From Pyricularia pennisetigena (lineage: Eukaryota; Ascomycota; Sordariomycetes; Magnaporthales; Pyriculariaceae), in the NCBI RefSeq assembly GCF_004337985.1, contig NW_021940920.1, positions 1,286,549-1,350,548 of the forward strand: a DNA stretch of 64,000 bases, read 5' to 3'. Below the pieces are notes generated by a model. The model saw only the letters and a program-made list of their open reading frames with translations, was not told where the DNA came from and did no database searches. The translations under genes and the position numbers were made by a program. Positions 1-12,239 of this stretch are shown here, in pieces; within the stretch, counting starts at the first letter, position 1; every line of letters begins with the position of its first letter.

Positions 1-1372
1 AGCTGAGACTCGCGCGCCAACAGCTCTTGGCGCTTCTCGTTGATCTCGCGCTGCACCTTGATCTCGATCTCGCGGAGCTTCTCCTCCTCGCGGCGGAGCT
101 GCTCCTCCTTGAGGCGGACCGACTGGGATGCCAAGTCCTCCGGCTTCATCGATGAGTCGCTATAACAGCAGTTGAGTTAGTATGAAGACATAAAAGTGCA
201 AAAAGTCCCGGGGATGGCAACACGGCAACGGTTGAACATACACTCCAGCACCACCATCAACACTCCTGCTGAGCGCCTCGGTACGGTAGTTCTCGTAGAG
301 GAAGTCGTGGGTGATCTCCTTCAGATCAGCCAAATGGCTGTGGAGCAGTGCAGAGCGGATGGCAAGGAAGTCAGAGTGACGAGGGTTGTCAACCTCAACC
401 ACACCCCACGGGTATTGGCGTGCGCGGACTTTGCGGCCGCCAATCTCAATAATGTCCTCCGATCCGACAATAGCGAACGGCATCAGACCACGAAGCTCGG
501 CGTTCTCCTCAACTGTGTCCTCGTCATCCTCCTCGATATCATAAGGGAAGTTGTACACCGGAATGCGGTAGTGCTCAATGTCCTCCATGACCAGCTTCTT
601 GGACTCGGCAAGCTCTGCGGGGGTCAAAGAATCGGCGCGGCCAATGACAGGGATAACGTTAACGCGCGGTGCTAAGCGCTTCATCAACTCGATGTCAAGC
701 TCGCGGAGACTGCAAATCGTATCAGCATAGGTATAGTGCAGTGTTGTAGCCGGTGAGAGACATACCCATGACCAGTCGGCGTAATAAAGTAGAGCATAGC
801 GTGGACTCGGTTGTCTCTGAACCTAGGGTTACGCTTGATTCGTGACTCCTCTGCCAAAATGTTGTCGTACTCCCTCTCGAGGTATCCAACAATTTCCGAA
901 AAGCTGAGCGGCGTCTTGTAAGTATGTGTCTGTGTTTCCGGGCACCACGTTCATAATGGAGTACATACCTGGCCTCGTTGTCTATCTGGTCGCCAAAACC
1001 CGGTGTGTCGACAACTGTGAGAGAAATTCGTGTTCCATCCTCATCAAGTTCAAGCTCTGCAGCACCCGTTAGCCATACTGGTCCTGCCTCTTCTTGCGTG
1101 TGGTTCTCAACAACTCACCGACGGTGATATCCTTGATCTTGACTCCCTCCTCGATGTGGGCCGACGAAGGATCATCCGAGTCCTTGTGATCGAGAACAGT
1201 CTTGCCGCAGAGGGTGTTGACGAAGGTAGTCCTGCCTGAGCACGCCAAAAATGTCAGTAACTGAATGCAGCAAGCTGGGCATCGAACGGGTAATCTCACC
1301 AGTTCCTGAGGCTCCACAGACCATCAGGCAGAACTGAATCCCCTTCTTCACGTTCTTCTTACGGCGCATCAT
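1..1372 (-). CDS. cdc11: Septin, Cdc11 class (3' end outside window)
   Basis: GTP-binding cytoskeletal protein that assembles into hetero-oligomeric septin filaments and rings at septa and growth sites. Inferred exons on the minus strand: 1300-1372, 1119-1235, 969-1056, 766-903, 242-709 and <1-159, all phase-consistent. Seen: a P-loop reading GASGTGRT, the G3 motif DTPGFGD, and a septin-unique element around the RQYPWGVVEV stretch. It continues into a charged helix (EEQLRREEEKLREIEIKVQ) that is the start of the C-terminal coiled coil. Known: budding-yeast Cdc11 has Arg in place of the P-loop Lys and shares the HLxDLKxxTHxxLYExYRTEALS segment, which picks Cdc11 over Cdc3, Cdc10 or Cdc12. The start is the MM pair at 1372. 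It lies three bases after a possible 3' splice site (GGTTAG), so a short upstream coding exon is possible. The protein is cut by the window at residue ~347. Confidence 0.9.
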
Positions 1373-2886
1373 CTTCTAACCGTAGATAAGAGTAACTGTC
1401 AGCGATTTGATCGAAAAATTATGTCGGCGCGGTCAATTGACCCAGTGATGGCTGGTGTTTTGTTTCTTTTGGAATGCTATGTAGGACGAGTCGGTGTCTG
1501 GTTGAAAGGGAGAAATCCAGCCGGCAGGGAAGCGGTCCAGAAGGTTGCGGTCAACGTACGGCGGGAAATGACATGTGTTGCTTGAACGGAGGTTAGTTGT
1601 TTGAATCCGAGGTTCGACGTATGTAGCCCAGGCCGAGTTGTTGGCTGTTGTGACAAGAAATAAAGTTACTTTTCTCTTGTTGTTCAGCACAAGTTGAATC
1701 GAAGTTGGGCTCGATAAAGGAGGTGTGGTCCTCTCTCTTTGATGGGGCGGCACTCGAAATGCAATTTCACAATTTGTTGCAGCGGGAGGCAGGAGACACC
1801 AGACGAAGGCAGGGGTGGTTGCCGTCTCAGCGCCACGGAACAGGGTCCCGAAGTGATGTGGATCAAAATTATCATAAATGGCCAATCAAATGTTGATTTC
1901 CGTTTGTTTCTCTGAGCACAGGCCAATGCCAGAAATTCAGGGGCCCTCCAGCTGTCCATATCTTCAATGCAAGGATCTGCGCGGGTTCTATGGGGTTTAA
2001 TTGACAGCTGGCGGCGCCTGCTCTTGCCGACACGAGCATTTGACCAGCTGCGAATAAAACAAGAAAGTCCCCACTACCGGCCATCCAACTTGTATCGCGA
2101 TAATATAGACGCACCATAGGTACAGGCATTGACAATGTGAATTATCTACTACATTCGTCGTTCCATCATCGATTAACTATCTGGAAACGGCACATGCGCT
2201 TGGATTAATCGCTCCTACATCTATGCATCGTGGATCGCTGTACAAGCGAAAGCTCCGTGCGTTTTCTACCTGGGCCAGCATTTTGGATTGGTTTCGAACC
2301 TGCAGACGATTTACATAAGGCAGCTAGCCAGTCACGTTTGATTAAGCTCCTCAGGTGCCTCTCTACTCTAGCCTCATCAAACCTGGGACGTCACGTTCAG
2401 AGCACCCACGGACTCTCCAGGTGGTTTCCTTCACGTATATTTAATAATTTATCTCTTATTCCTTGCTCACATAGCACATGAGTGCATTCATCAGCGCCTC
2501 ACTTTCCTGGTCACGGACTTTCTTTCGACTGCACAAACCTACATCTACCTAGCCGCTCGCTCCGAGCCACATTGTCCGTCCAGTCGCCGATCGGCGTTCG
2601 CTGGACCCGGGTATCCACATCGTAAACGACGCCGGCCGGCAGCGCATCCCAACACCCACAACCCCGTTGTAGGTTTGGCCTTGGCTTGGTCGCATTGTCT
2701 TGCATAACCAGCCTGCCTGACTCGGTTTACCAACATCGCATCATTACATATTCCTGGCTTTGGCGTGCGCTGTTCATGCTCAGAAGGCCGGTGTCGATCC
2801 ACTGGCTCTTCGATCTCATTCATCATTTACTTCTCATTTTCACCAGGACCTAGACCGACAGGAAGTCGTCATCTCAGTTCTGCAGC
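1373..2886. other. Divergent intergenic region, septin / PROPPIN
   Basis: About 1.5 kb between two divergent genes. It should hold both promoters and 5' UTRs, perhaps with a septin 5' intron ending near 1376. Open frames here (for example 1433-1885 minus and 2545-2826 minus) show no recognisable protein pattern. I see no RNA gene or mobile element. Confidence 0.5.
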
Positions 2887-4283
2887 ATGAATACTCGGCC
2901 AGCCATTGAAGGTCCCCCTACCCGGACGACCTTGTCGGCTTCCTTCAATAGTGACTCGACCTGTTTTGTGGTTGGATTAACGTACGGATATGCAGTCTTT
3001 ATGAGCAGGGACTGTGTTATGAGAACAACCTCTGGTATGTGAATTGCAAGGTCCCGACAGCTCCGGTGTACCATCTTTGGCGACTAACCATGTTGACAGA
3101 TTTGAGGTCTGGGGTCGGAATCGCCAGCATGAGGGGTGTTAGCAATGTGATTGGACTTGTTGGCGGAGGGCAGCCTGCTAGATGGGCCCCCAACAAACTC
3201 ATACTCTGGAACGTACAAGCAAATAAGGTCTACCTGGAGATCAGCACCTTACTGCCAATCCGCGGCGTTCAGATGTCAATGGAACGGACAATAGTCGTAC
3301 TGAAGAACAGCGTACGCGTCTACAAGTTTGACAAAAAGCCCGACCTCATAACATCCTATGAGACAGCCGACAACATTCTGGGCCTTGCTGAACTGTCGGT
3401 ATCGGGGGATATGCTAGCCTTTCCTGGAAGGACACCGGGGCAGGTGCAGCTTGTCAATTTTGCCACTGATACTGTCCGCATCATTCCTGCACATTCATCC
3501 ACCCTTGCAGCCATCCGGTTCAGTCCAGATGGAAGATTAGTGGCTACAGCAAGTGAGAAGGGAACACTCATTCGTGTATTTTCCACTGCTACAGGCGGAC
3601 GCGTGATCGAGTTGCGGAGAGGTTTGGATCCTGCAAAGGTGTTTTCACTGCGCTTCAATCCGGCGGGAACCATGTTGGCTTGCACCTCGGATAAGGGCAC
3701 ACTTCACTTATACGACATTCCGGCATCCAAGAGCGGCACCGACAACAACTTTGGTGTTTCCAGTGCGCAAACTGCGGTTAACACTCCAGGAGTGGGGTTC
3801 TCAGATAGTGATGTTATCGTCAAGTCGCCGACGACAAAAGTGGGAAACGCGGCAAATGGCGAGAGTTCCAGCACAAGCAACTCGTCTACAAGGTGGGGTA
3901 TTCTCGGCCAACTACCCCTGATGCCCCGTTACTTTCGAGACGTCACATCCTTTGCGCAAATCACTTTCGCATCCGTGGATGATTCGCCCATGCCGACTAC
4001 GTCTGCCACCAGCCCAGTCAGCAACACAGAGGACCTCGTTGGTGTCTCCAGAAGAATTGGCAGTTCTCGGAATGGGCAGCCGTTGTCCTCCAGCAAAGAC
4101 AATGACTATTCCATAAACATCAAACCCAACAAAGGCGAGATTGGCTGGCCAACGGAGGATGAAATAATCGTCATTGGAGCAGGTCACGACGCACGCTGGG
4201 AGAGGTTCCAGCTGGTTCAAGAACAGACGGGAGAAAGGAATCTTGTTAGGTCCGGATGGAAAAGATTTATGACGCAGATATAA
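2887..4283 (+). CDS. hsv2: PROPPIN WD-repeat protein, Hsv2/Atg18 family
   Basis: Seven-bladed beta-propeller that binds PI3P and PI(3,5)P2 on vacuolar, endosomal and autophagic membranes. Inferred exons: 2887-3034 and 3100-4283, 443 residues. Seen: the first blade (FNSDSTCFVVG) is split by the intron and continues as GVGIASMRGVSNVIGLVGGG. The phosphoinositide-binding motif is LRRG at residues 221-224, the common variant of FRRG, followed by the blade VFSLRFNPAGTMLACTSDKGTLHLYD. A Ser/Thr/Asn-rich insertion (about residues 260-380) precedes the last blade, which ends GERNLVRSGWKRFM. Known: the Hsv2 branch (SVP1-like protein 2) acts mainly in micronucleophagy, whereas Atg18 and Atg21 act in macroautophagy and Cvt. 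The closing blade and the length favour Hsv2. Without exon 1 the propeller would lack its first strand, which supports the start at 2887. Confidence 0.88.
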
Positions 4284-4955
4284 GAGGCAGCAAGCCATTT
4301 TTCGTCTACCAGCTGTAAGCGGTGCGTACAACACTTGCTTCCGTGTTGGCACAATGCTGGGCACTGGACCGTCGGGCCATACTTACCGACGAGGGAGTTT
4401 GCTGAACCTGATGACGACAGGGAAACGATGTTTTGTTGGGAGTTTGCAACTTGGACAGCAATAGTGGACGATATTACGCAGCGGTTTATTCATTTTATGT
4501 TTTCCTATTGTTCGTTCAGTATTGACTTGTCTACTTATTGGGGGCATGTGCAGAACGGCTGGAGCACGGCAATTTGGGGTTATGGCGTTAAGAGAATCCG
4601 GATGCATTCATCAGTATTAGCAATCATCATGAATAAGACGATCAATACTAAGTTATACAACAAATTGCTTTAAAAGACGAATCTCTTTACCGAGAAGAAA
4701 CACAGAACCAAGGAGACAGTGGAAATGATACAAATCATGTGTTTAGTACAGACCATTTCCGCATGTCCATCCAATGCCGTACAATACCCTAGCGCCGAGC
4801 GAATCCTACAAACTAATATAATAAGAAACAAGAGCAACCCAAAGGTTCTGAGAATCGTGTTATTATGCCGATAATATCTTTCTCTGCCCAGTGTTGAAAA
4901 ATGAAACTGAAACCGGGATAACAAAATTGAACATCATACTACTCGTTCCAATACC
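4284..4955. other. Convergent 3' UTR region
   Basis: About 670 bases between the convergent stops of the PROPPIN and Bax-inhibitor-family genes. It is AT-richer than the flanks and presumably holds both 3' UTRs and polyadenylation sites. Nothing else recognised. Confidence 0.5.
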
Positions 4956-5886
4956 TTAGTTCTGCTCCTGGCTGTTGAGGATACGAAGGATGGCGAGAAA
5001 CAGGTTGATGATGTCGAGGTACAGACTGATAGCAGCAGCGATCTCCTCCTCTACGTGGTGGGTGCGCATGACGAGTTGAGTGTCAACAAGGATGTAGCCG
5101 CTAAAGATAAGGGCTGCCAGGCCGCCGTAGATGAGCTCGGTGGTGGAGCTGTAGGGCAGGAACATGGCGACGAAGCCGAAGAGGACGAGGCCCCACAGGG
5201 CGCCAAAGAGGTACGGCATCCATGAGGTGAAGTCGTACTTGGTCTGGAAGGCGAATGCGGTCAGGAAGACGAAGATGCCGGCCGTCAGGAGGACGGCGTT
5301 GAGCACAACCGACGTTTTGTAAAAGGTCACAACGACCGAAATGGTGTATGCCTCGAGCAGGGTGAAACCGCCGAGGAAGAGCAGGTTGGTAGGGTAGGAT
5401 TTGCGCTTCCAGTAGGTCAGCAGCATCATGCCCATGGCGCCGAAAAGCTGCGAGTTCAATGAATGTTAGTTTTTATGCATTCCGAACGATCCGCGATATG
5501 CACTGCAAGGGGAGGACAGGACGACGTACAGAAAGCCAGAGGAGGCCGGGATGCGACCTCACCCAATCGTGGTAGGACTTGCTCATGAAACCGAGGGTGC
5601 TGACGCCCCCGGTGAGAAGCAGCTGGACGGTCAAGATGGAGTAGACCTTGCGGATGAACTGGTGGCGAATCTCAACAGTAGCCTCGGCCACGCTGCCGCC
5701 AAACTTGAAGTCATCAGGGAGGTCATCCTCACTTGACCGCGGTAGGCCGCTCGCAAGACGGTCGGCATCGGAGGGCTGCGCTGCGGCGGAGCCAGTTGCC
5801 TGGTAGGACGGCGGAGCGGAGGTGTAATTGAGGTGGTCGTCGGGGTCCTGCGTAGGAGCAGCCGTGTACTTGGCGTTTGCAGCCAT
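4956..5886 (-). CDS. Bax inhibitor-1 / TMBIM (lifeguard) family membrane protein
   Basis: Multi-pass membrane protein of the ER, Golgi or vacuole, of the BI-1 family, which is linked to calcium leak and control of cell death. Inferred exons: 5530-5886 and 4956-5447, joined in phase 0; 282 residues. Seen: a Pro/Ser/Asp-rich soluble N-terminus (about 75 residues) leads into VEIRHQFIRKVYSILTVQLLLTG, the usual start of transmembrane helix 1 in the lifeguard branch. Further hydrophobic helices follow, then the family signature near the C-terminus: SGYILVDTQLV and SLYLDIINLFLAILRIL. Known: the LFG branch has a cytosolic proline-rich tail, as here, and yeast has one member (Bxi1/Ybh3). The exon 1 end (CTTTCT|GTACGT) and exon 2 start (CTCGCAG|CTTTTC) are clear. 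Convergent with the PROPPIN gene. Confidence 0.9.
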
Positions 5887-8287
5887 TTTGTTGTTTCTTA
5901 AGGCTAAAGGGTAATTTGTCCACAGGGCAGCTGGTATTTCCCGTAGATGATCACTGAAAGCTGCTTACACGTCGACAGGAGCGTTGTGGCGAGCAATATA
6001 AAGACGTAGCTCTAGGCAGAGAACCTCTCGAGGAAGGTTGTGGAAGCGTCGCGGGTCATCAGATCACCCCACAGATGGTTGGCGTCACCAATTTGAGTTG
6101 CTTTACTTAGCTCATGAGCCGGGGTAGTCCCTGCTAAACAGCATGTCGCACGTGATTGCAGAGCCTCAATACTGGCTGAGCCACCCACGCCACATACGCC
6201 ACACAAGCCTCAGGACTTTAGCCACATGATGTAGAGCTCCAGCCAATAAGGCCAAGCTCAAAGAGATTACCAGCAGACGCCATTTCGCCAACGCGGCAAA
6301 CGGCAAACGCGGCAGCAGCAACCCTGGTGCTTGCTGGGATAATGGAAAAAGTAAACAAGCTTATTCAATGCAAGCTGTGGTAGGATACCATCGTAAAATT
6401 AGCGAATACCAGAAGCGCAGACGGAATATAAAACTGGAAATGCAAAAATTTAAGGCAATTGGTTGTTGATGGGGACACGAGAAGTGTGTTACAGCTTTCT
6501 TGATTTTTTTTTTTCATCAATGCAGCCGCCATGGAACTAAAAGCAGCTCTGGCAAAGTATGCAATTAATATCAGTTTACACAAGTCAATAAACAACCCTT
6601 GCAAAGGTTGCTTGAAATACGTAGTACGCTTTACGGGCGGCCCCTTGCATGCAAATCTGAACTCCCAGCCGCTTCTCCCTTCTTCCAAGACGACTGCATT
6701 CCATTCCACCTTTCGGACCCATGCAGTTCATCCGATAAAGATTCTAGAGTGCAATCGAAGGCTGAAATGAAAACATTTTTTTTTCTTATCTGCGTCTTCA
6801 ACTTCGATAAGAATCAAAGGGGAAAGTCAACGGTGGCTAAAGTGTTGCTGAGAATTACAGCATGCTTCATTTCGCTGTCACATATGTCAACCAAGCTTGG
6901 TGCATTGGTGTATGCAACTAGGTCAAGCTACCAAGCTAGCTGGAATCTCTTCGTCAGGGCCGGACGTATCAACGCATAGTTCGCTGAATCCTTTCAAACA
7001 TCTTGCTATCCAACTGTAGGCTATTGTTGTAACCTGACTTGTCTAGTCGGCTGGAATTGACCACTGGCATTCGCTGGATCATGTCCGTGTCAGTAGCAGT
7101 ATTTGCCGAAGAAAAAAAAAAAAAACCGAATCCGACACAATGGCGGGAGTGCAGTGCAATGTATGCCCAGCTGGCCATTCCCCGCTCCATTGGTATTGCC
7201 GCTGGCTTAATCCCTGTGAGTGGACGATCCTCCTACTCTGTTATAAGAGGAAATTTAGGACAACCTGGAGGATTTGAGTCGTGCATGCTTTGCCGGAAGC
7301 TCTCTTCCTTATGGCCAACTGACTTGCTGACTTGGGAGCCGACACGAGGACTTTCTCATGCAAGCCAGGACGGGACGGCCATCTCAACAACCACCACCTT
7401 GGCGTCAGGAGAAGACACATCGAGATACAGGAAACCAAAACCTATCGCCATAATCAGACCAGAGCACCCTGTCAGCGGATACAGAGGAGAATCTGACCCC
7501 TGTTAACCCCTTTCCCCGCCATTGAAAAACACTGCGGGTTCCTTTCGGGAGAGGACCTGCACACCGCCCAACAAACACTCCGCAGACGACCCCACTCCCA
7601 TTCGAATTTCGCCAGAGGTCCCCTTTCTCGAAAGGGAGGTCCAAGTCTCGGCCAATTTCGCTATACAACAAAAGAGAGAGGAAAAAAAAAGGGCAGCTTT
7701 GACGGACACCCTCGCTTTCCCTCCAACAGTCAAGCTGTAACGCAGAAAAAAAAGTGTTTTTTCTCCAATTTCACTTTTTGTGTTCTTGCTTTGCTTTTTG
7801 GCAAGCTTGCGACCAGGATCTTTGTTCTTCCACTCACTTTTATTTTGTTTCGTGTTCCTGGGTAGCTACCACTTGGATGCGGCTCTATAAACGAGTATAG
7901 TCGTCCTATTTCGTTACTAGCTCCGAACCTCTCCCATACGGCGGCGGTACGGTCCTCAACAATCCGCGCCGTGCCACTAGCCCACCCGAACTCGGGGCTT
8001 CGGCCGATTACTTGCTGAACGGCGACGAACCGCCTGCAGGTTGCGCAGAAAGTCAATTGAGGGCTTTTCCACGTGTTCAGACGAGGAGAATATCCAAGGC
8101 TGGCTCTGAAGAGAAACCTTGTTTCGCGCGCCCACGCTCACTAGACTAGGCCACGCGAAAATCTGTGTTCTGCACCACCACAAAGCCTACCAACTAAAGG
8201 CGTTTTTTTTGTAAACGACTAAGAACTAGAAAACAGCCATCCCACAAGCAATTCGAGTGTTCCACATAGCGCCGCCGCAAGCAGACG
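5887..8287. other. 2.4 kb intergenic region, no gene recognised
   Basis: Lies between the divergent Bax-inhibitor and ceramide synthase genes, so it contains both promoters. Small open frames on both strands (for example 6365-6709 minus, 7039-7506 plus) lack family signatures, start context or spliced continuations. A few A/T homopolymers occur (6506, 7110, 7688). I see no RNA gene. Confidence 0.45.
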
Positions 8288-9938
8288 ATGCCGCCCGACC
8301 AAACACTGAAGAGGGAGTCTGCTCCTGCCAGGCCACCCTACGCACTGCCGCGGCGCACGAAGAAAAAGGAAGATGTGGCCATGTCTGATTTTGCGAGTTG
8401 GTGCGTCAAGCATCAGATTGGTATGTTTTGCTCTTTTGTTTTTCTCATGCTTTGACTCTCGAATTATGCCTTGAACGAAGGACTTATTTCGATGCGCACT
8501 GCTAGGGCTATCCATGAACCTTCTCGCGCTTCTCGGCCTCACTCACGTCTTCTTCCCCAAGAGCCACAAATACACAACCAAGTTCTTTTCTCAGTCCTAC
8601 TACAACCCAAGGACTGGCGAATACGGTATTGGCAAGGATGATGTCTACCAGATCCTGTTCTATATGACGATATTTACAGCGCTGAGGGCTGGTGCCATGG
8701 ACTATGTCCTTGCGCCACTTGCAAGATGGTGGGGTATCACCAAAAGAAAAACCATCGACCGCTTTAGTGAGCAGGGCTATCTTGTGTTATACTATGCTAT
8801 TTTCTGGCCCATGGGAATGGTGAGTTAGCCGCGGTATCCTAGATGAGCCATCTGTGTCCTGTGTGGGGAGTTGCTAATTGTATCTTTTAACTAGTACATC
8901 TACTGCAACTCGGATTATTATATGAACCTGACCAACTTGTGGACGAATTGGCCCAACAGGGAGGTCAGTGGTCTGATGCGCGTTTACATGCTCGCACAAC
9001 TTGCCTTTTGGTGCCAGCAGATCCTCGTCATCAACATTGAGGAGCGCAGGAAAGACCACTGGCAGATGTTTGCGCACCATGTAGTCACCATAATCCTCAT
9101 TACGACGTCATGGCGCTACGGCTACACGCGTGTTGGCAACCTAATCCTCATCTTGATGGACGGAGTTGATATCGTGTTCTCAGTAAGCTCATTATAAACT
9201 GTCACAAAACACTTGGAAGTTCAGCCACTAACCATATGCTGCGCTCAGGCCGCCAAACTTTTGAAATATACGGGATTCGACACTGCCTGTGATGTATTTT
9301 TCGGCCTCTTCATGCTTAGTTGGGTTATCGCGCGCCACTTTGTCTACCTCACGGTGTGCTGGTCGATATATAAGGAGACGGATCGCGTCATTCCCAAAGG
9401 CTGCTTCCGCGGTCCTGGCGACAAGATCGAGGGGCCTTTCCCAGTACCTACTGAGCGTGGCCTGATCTACATCCTCGAGCCACTCGTCAGCAACGATGCA
9501 TTGGTTTGCTTCAGCGAACCGGTGAAATGGGGCTTCCTCGCATCGCTCCTCTTCCTCCAGGCCATCTTGCTGGTGTGGCTAGTAGCAATCTTCCGCGTTG
9601 CCGTCAAGGTCCTGCGTGGAACAGGCGCCGAGGATACACGCAGCGATGACGAGGAGGACGAGGAGGATATTGAGGCCGATGGTATGACGTATCAAAAGAC
9701 GGGCGCCACCCTCACAGATGCTGTCGCCGGCCGTGGCGGCAAGACAACGCGATCTGACGACGATAATGACGAGCCGATCGAGGAAGAGGTCGGTGTGGAG
9801 GACATTGACTTTAAGGGGTGGGGCAGGCGGTCGGGCATCAAGAGGCAGGCCTCGTCCGCGACCGGTGTCAGCCTCCCCGGGCACAGCGACCGAAAGGAAC
9901 TTCTCGGCAGGATCGGCTGTGAGAAACAAGTCGAATGA
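8288..9938 (+). CDS. lag1: Ceramide synthase (sphingosine N-acyltransferase, LAG1/LAC1 family)
   Basis: ER enzyme that N-acylates a sphingoid base with an acyl-CoA to make (dihydro)ceramide. Inferred exons: 8288-8420, 8506-8819, 8895-9182 and 9249-9938, all phase-consistent; 474 residues. Seen: a basic N-terminus (PRRTKKKED), then several membrane helices. The TRAM/LAG1/CLN8 core has the catalytic His pair in MFAHHVVTIILI and the Lag1 motif WRYGYTRVGNLILILMD, with conserved Asp, running into the split AAKLLKY segment. The C-terminal ~90 residues are cytosolic and acidic (DDEEDEEDIEAD), possibly phosphorylated as in yeast Lag1 and Lac1. Known: filamentous ascomycetes carry separate enzymes for glucosylceramide (BarA-type) and for inositol-phosphoceramide (LagA-type). 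I cannot say which this is. Confidence 0.92.
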
Positions 9939-10925
9939 GTTTGCTCGCGGCCTCAATTATGCCAGGGTGTTTTAGAGCCGGCTTGGTTTTCGTGGAGGCA
10001 AAGTGAGCTTTACTATTGAAGACCGGCAGCCGAAAAAAAAAAAAAATTAGACTCAGAAAAGAGTTTTTCATCTTCTTAGCTTATCATTCCATACACTGCA
10101 TTGTTACACTTGTTTACAGAATCATCTCTACACGGGGTACCCGACTTCGACTCTTGCCTGATATCGCAGCTCATGCGCCGTTACGTTTTATGCCTTCTGA
10201 CCGGCGTTGTTTGGGATAGCGATTGATTTGATTCAGTGACTCGAAGCGGAAATCGCATGTTTCTACATTTGACTTGCTTTTGCACATGGGGCGACTGAAG
10301 TACCCCGTATTGCACTAGCACTGTGTCAGTCCGAGGCTCCATGCTCGGGACCATCCGCATAGGAAGAAACCAGACAACGCCGCCGCCTTGAGAAAGGATT
10401 CCAGCAACTGCCAATCCGGTATAGCGTTCTTGACAACGTACCATGGGCGCTCCATGTCCCTCGACACATGGATGTCTGTGCTGTCCTCTCGCAAACCGGG
10501 ATCCTCTAGAGCTTCCTGCACCATAATGGCTGGAGGTCACACCAGCCTCGACATTGTTCCTGCGGTCGAGCAGATCATTCGTATACAGACACGAGGGTTC
10601 GATCAGACCCGGGCTGACTTGGAGATCTTGGCCTTGCGTAGTTGTCATGAGTCCATTATAATGTGACTAGCTTTTGTCATACAGTATTGTACAATTTTAT
10701 CAGTCCTCCCCCAATGTGCAAACGGAAAATCCCACCGCCTGCGAGGTCTTTGGTTTGATGATTACAAGAAGTTGAGCTGAAGAACAGATGCGCGGCGTGG
10801 GAAACGGTCAGTGAGGTATCAACCGGCTGGAAACGGTGATGCCCACGCCGGGACTGAGCCTGCCAAATTTCTTCAAGCTCAACGTGGTGAGTTTTGAAAG
10901 CTTAAGATGGTTCTCAGAGTTGTTC
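9939..10925. other. 3' flank of ceramide synthase; weak minus-strand ORF
   Basis: About 1 kb between convergent genes. It contains a weak minus-strand open frame at 10315-10524 (69 codons, 'DMERPWYVVKNAIPDW...') that looks somewhat protein-like but lacks a clear start, partner exons or family match. I do not call it a gene. An A-tract sits at 10034-10046. Confidence 0.35.
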
Positions 10926-11317
10926 TCAGAACAGCTTCGAAACGACGTCGATTGCGAAGGGAGCTATAGAATATGAAGAGAAGATAAGTCAGCAACAGCT
11001 GTATCTGGCAGAACTTCCTCAAATCCTCCGGAGCAAGGAAACGCTGAGTGTCTCACAGAAGTAGAGGATGACGCTGGCGGCGACAAAGTGCTTCACTGCA
11101 AAGGTAGCTTCCTCCTCGGCCATACGAAGCTGCTCCTCGGAAAGCTGGGGTGGCTCAACTGTTTAAAGGGTAGGGGATTGTTTGCGTTAGTAAACGTTTA
11201 TTGTTTGAGATGCAAAAAACAAGCCAAAACCGCCAAGACAGAGCAGAAAAAAAAAGAGAAAAAGGGGATTAGTGAGCCGCAAAGATTGAAGGGATGAAAC
11301 TTACATCCTCCAAACAT
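10926..11317 (-). CDS. tom5: Tom5, small subunit of the mitochondrial outer-membrane translocase
   Basis: Tail-anchored subunit of the TOM complex. It supports TOM assembly and hands preproteins from receptors to the Tom40 pore. It is too short and fragmented for simple ORF finding. Inferred exons: 11305-11317 (13 bases), 11057-11158 and 10926-10963, in phase, giving 50 residues ending KLF then TGA. Seen: MFGGFEPPQLSEEQLRMAEEE, an acidic amphipathic N-terminal half, followed by one hydrophobic helix (FVAASVILYFSPFAIDVV) with a Pro kink. Known: fungal Tom5 proteins are about 50 residues, begin MFG(G/F), carry an acidic N-half and a single C-terminal helix with a conserved Pro. Donors are GTAAGT and GTGAGA and the acceptors ACAG and ATAG. 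It is divergent from the mitochondrial glycine decarboxylase gene. Confidence 0.87.
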
Positions 11318-12239
11318 CGTGACAGGTTATGTGGGGCGGTGTGAGTATGTGTTTGTTTATGGGTGTAGGGGAAAAATCAAAATGGTGTCAAATCTTCTGC
11401 ACGTCAGTTGATGTCGATGTAGTTTTTTTTTTTTTTTTTTTCTCCTTTCCGGTAGTTACACGATGATGTCGGCACGCATACCAATTCCAAGCCTCGACTT
11501 TTTTTTCTCCGTTTCCAGGACCACTGGAAAAGTGACAGGGGTAGGCCGATAGCGATAACTTTAATTATCCCGCGGAAGACGGGCGGTCGGTGCACAGATT
11601 GCTGGCTTGTGATTGGCGGGGCTTCTGAATCGTGCATGTGGCGGGGCCGAAGATAACCGTGGTCCTAGGTTAACGGCCAGACCTGACTAGCGCTGGTATC
11701 TCCTGCGGGCTTTTTGGTGTGATCGAAGCTTTGTAGATTCATTAGCAAAGAGGATGATTAGACTAGACCTAAATTGCAAAAAAGGGAACAAAAATAGAAG
11801 ATCAAAGCTGTTTAATGCGATCATAGCAAGGTTGTCAAGGGAGATTCAAATCACTAACAGAGGGGAAAAAAAAATTGCCACAGTAACGTAATAGATGGGC
11901 GGCCGTTTTGTTTGTTGGACACGGACATCCCGCCATCAATCGAATTGCGGCAAGTCTAAGCTATAGCACCGATCAGCTGATCACCCGATAACGGATGTTC
12001 CTGTCATGCTGGCTGGGGTCCTACTTGATTCGACATCGTTTAACTTATGTTACAGTTTCACTTTCCTCACCGTTTTTTCTGATCTGTCATTTGATTTTCT
12101 ACCATAAAACTTAGAGGACAGTACCCTTTTGTTTTTGGTTTTTTTTTCACAAAAGTAAGAAAACAAAAAAGTCCCAAAGCAAAAAGTCAAAGAAAAAAAT
12201 ACAAGGGGGCAGTGTCGGCGAGGCACATATACGCCCGTT
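11318..12239. promoter_or_regulatory. Shared upstream region of tom5 and gcv2
   Basis: A 0.92 kb region between two divergently transcribed genes for mitochondrial proteins. It contains a T-tract at 11423-11440 and, near gcv2, AT-rich and A-rich stretches (about 12100-12200) likely to belong to the promoter or 5' UTR. No specific transcription-factor site is claimed. Confidence 0.4.

Noticed and set aside
10181..10648. 155-codon minus-strand frame (and the overlapping 69-codon frame) as a gene
   Set aside because: No clear start context, splice chain or family signature. One segment looks faintly protein-like, so it is noted only as weak.
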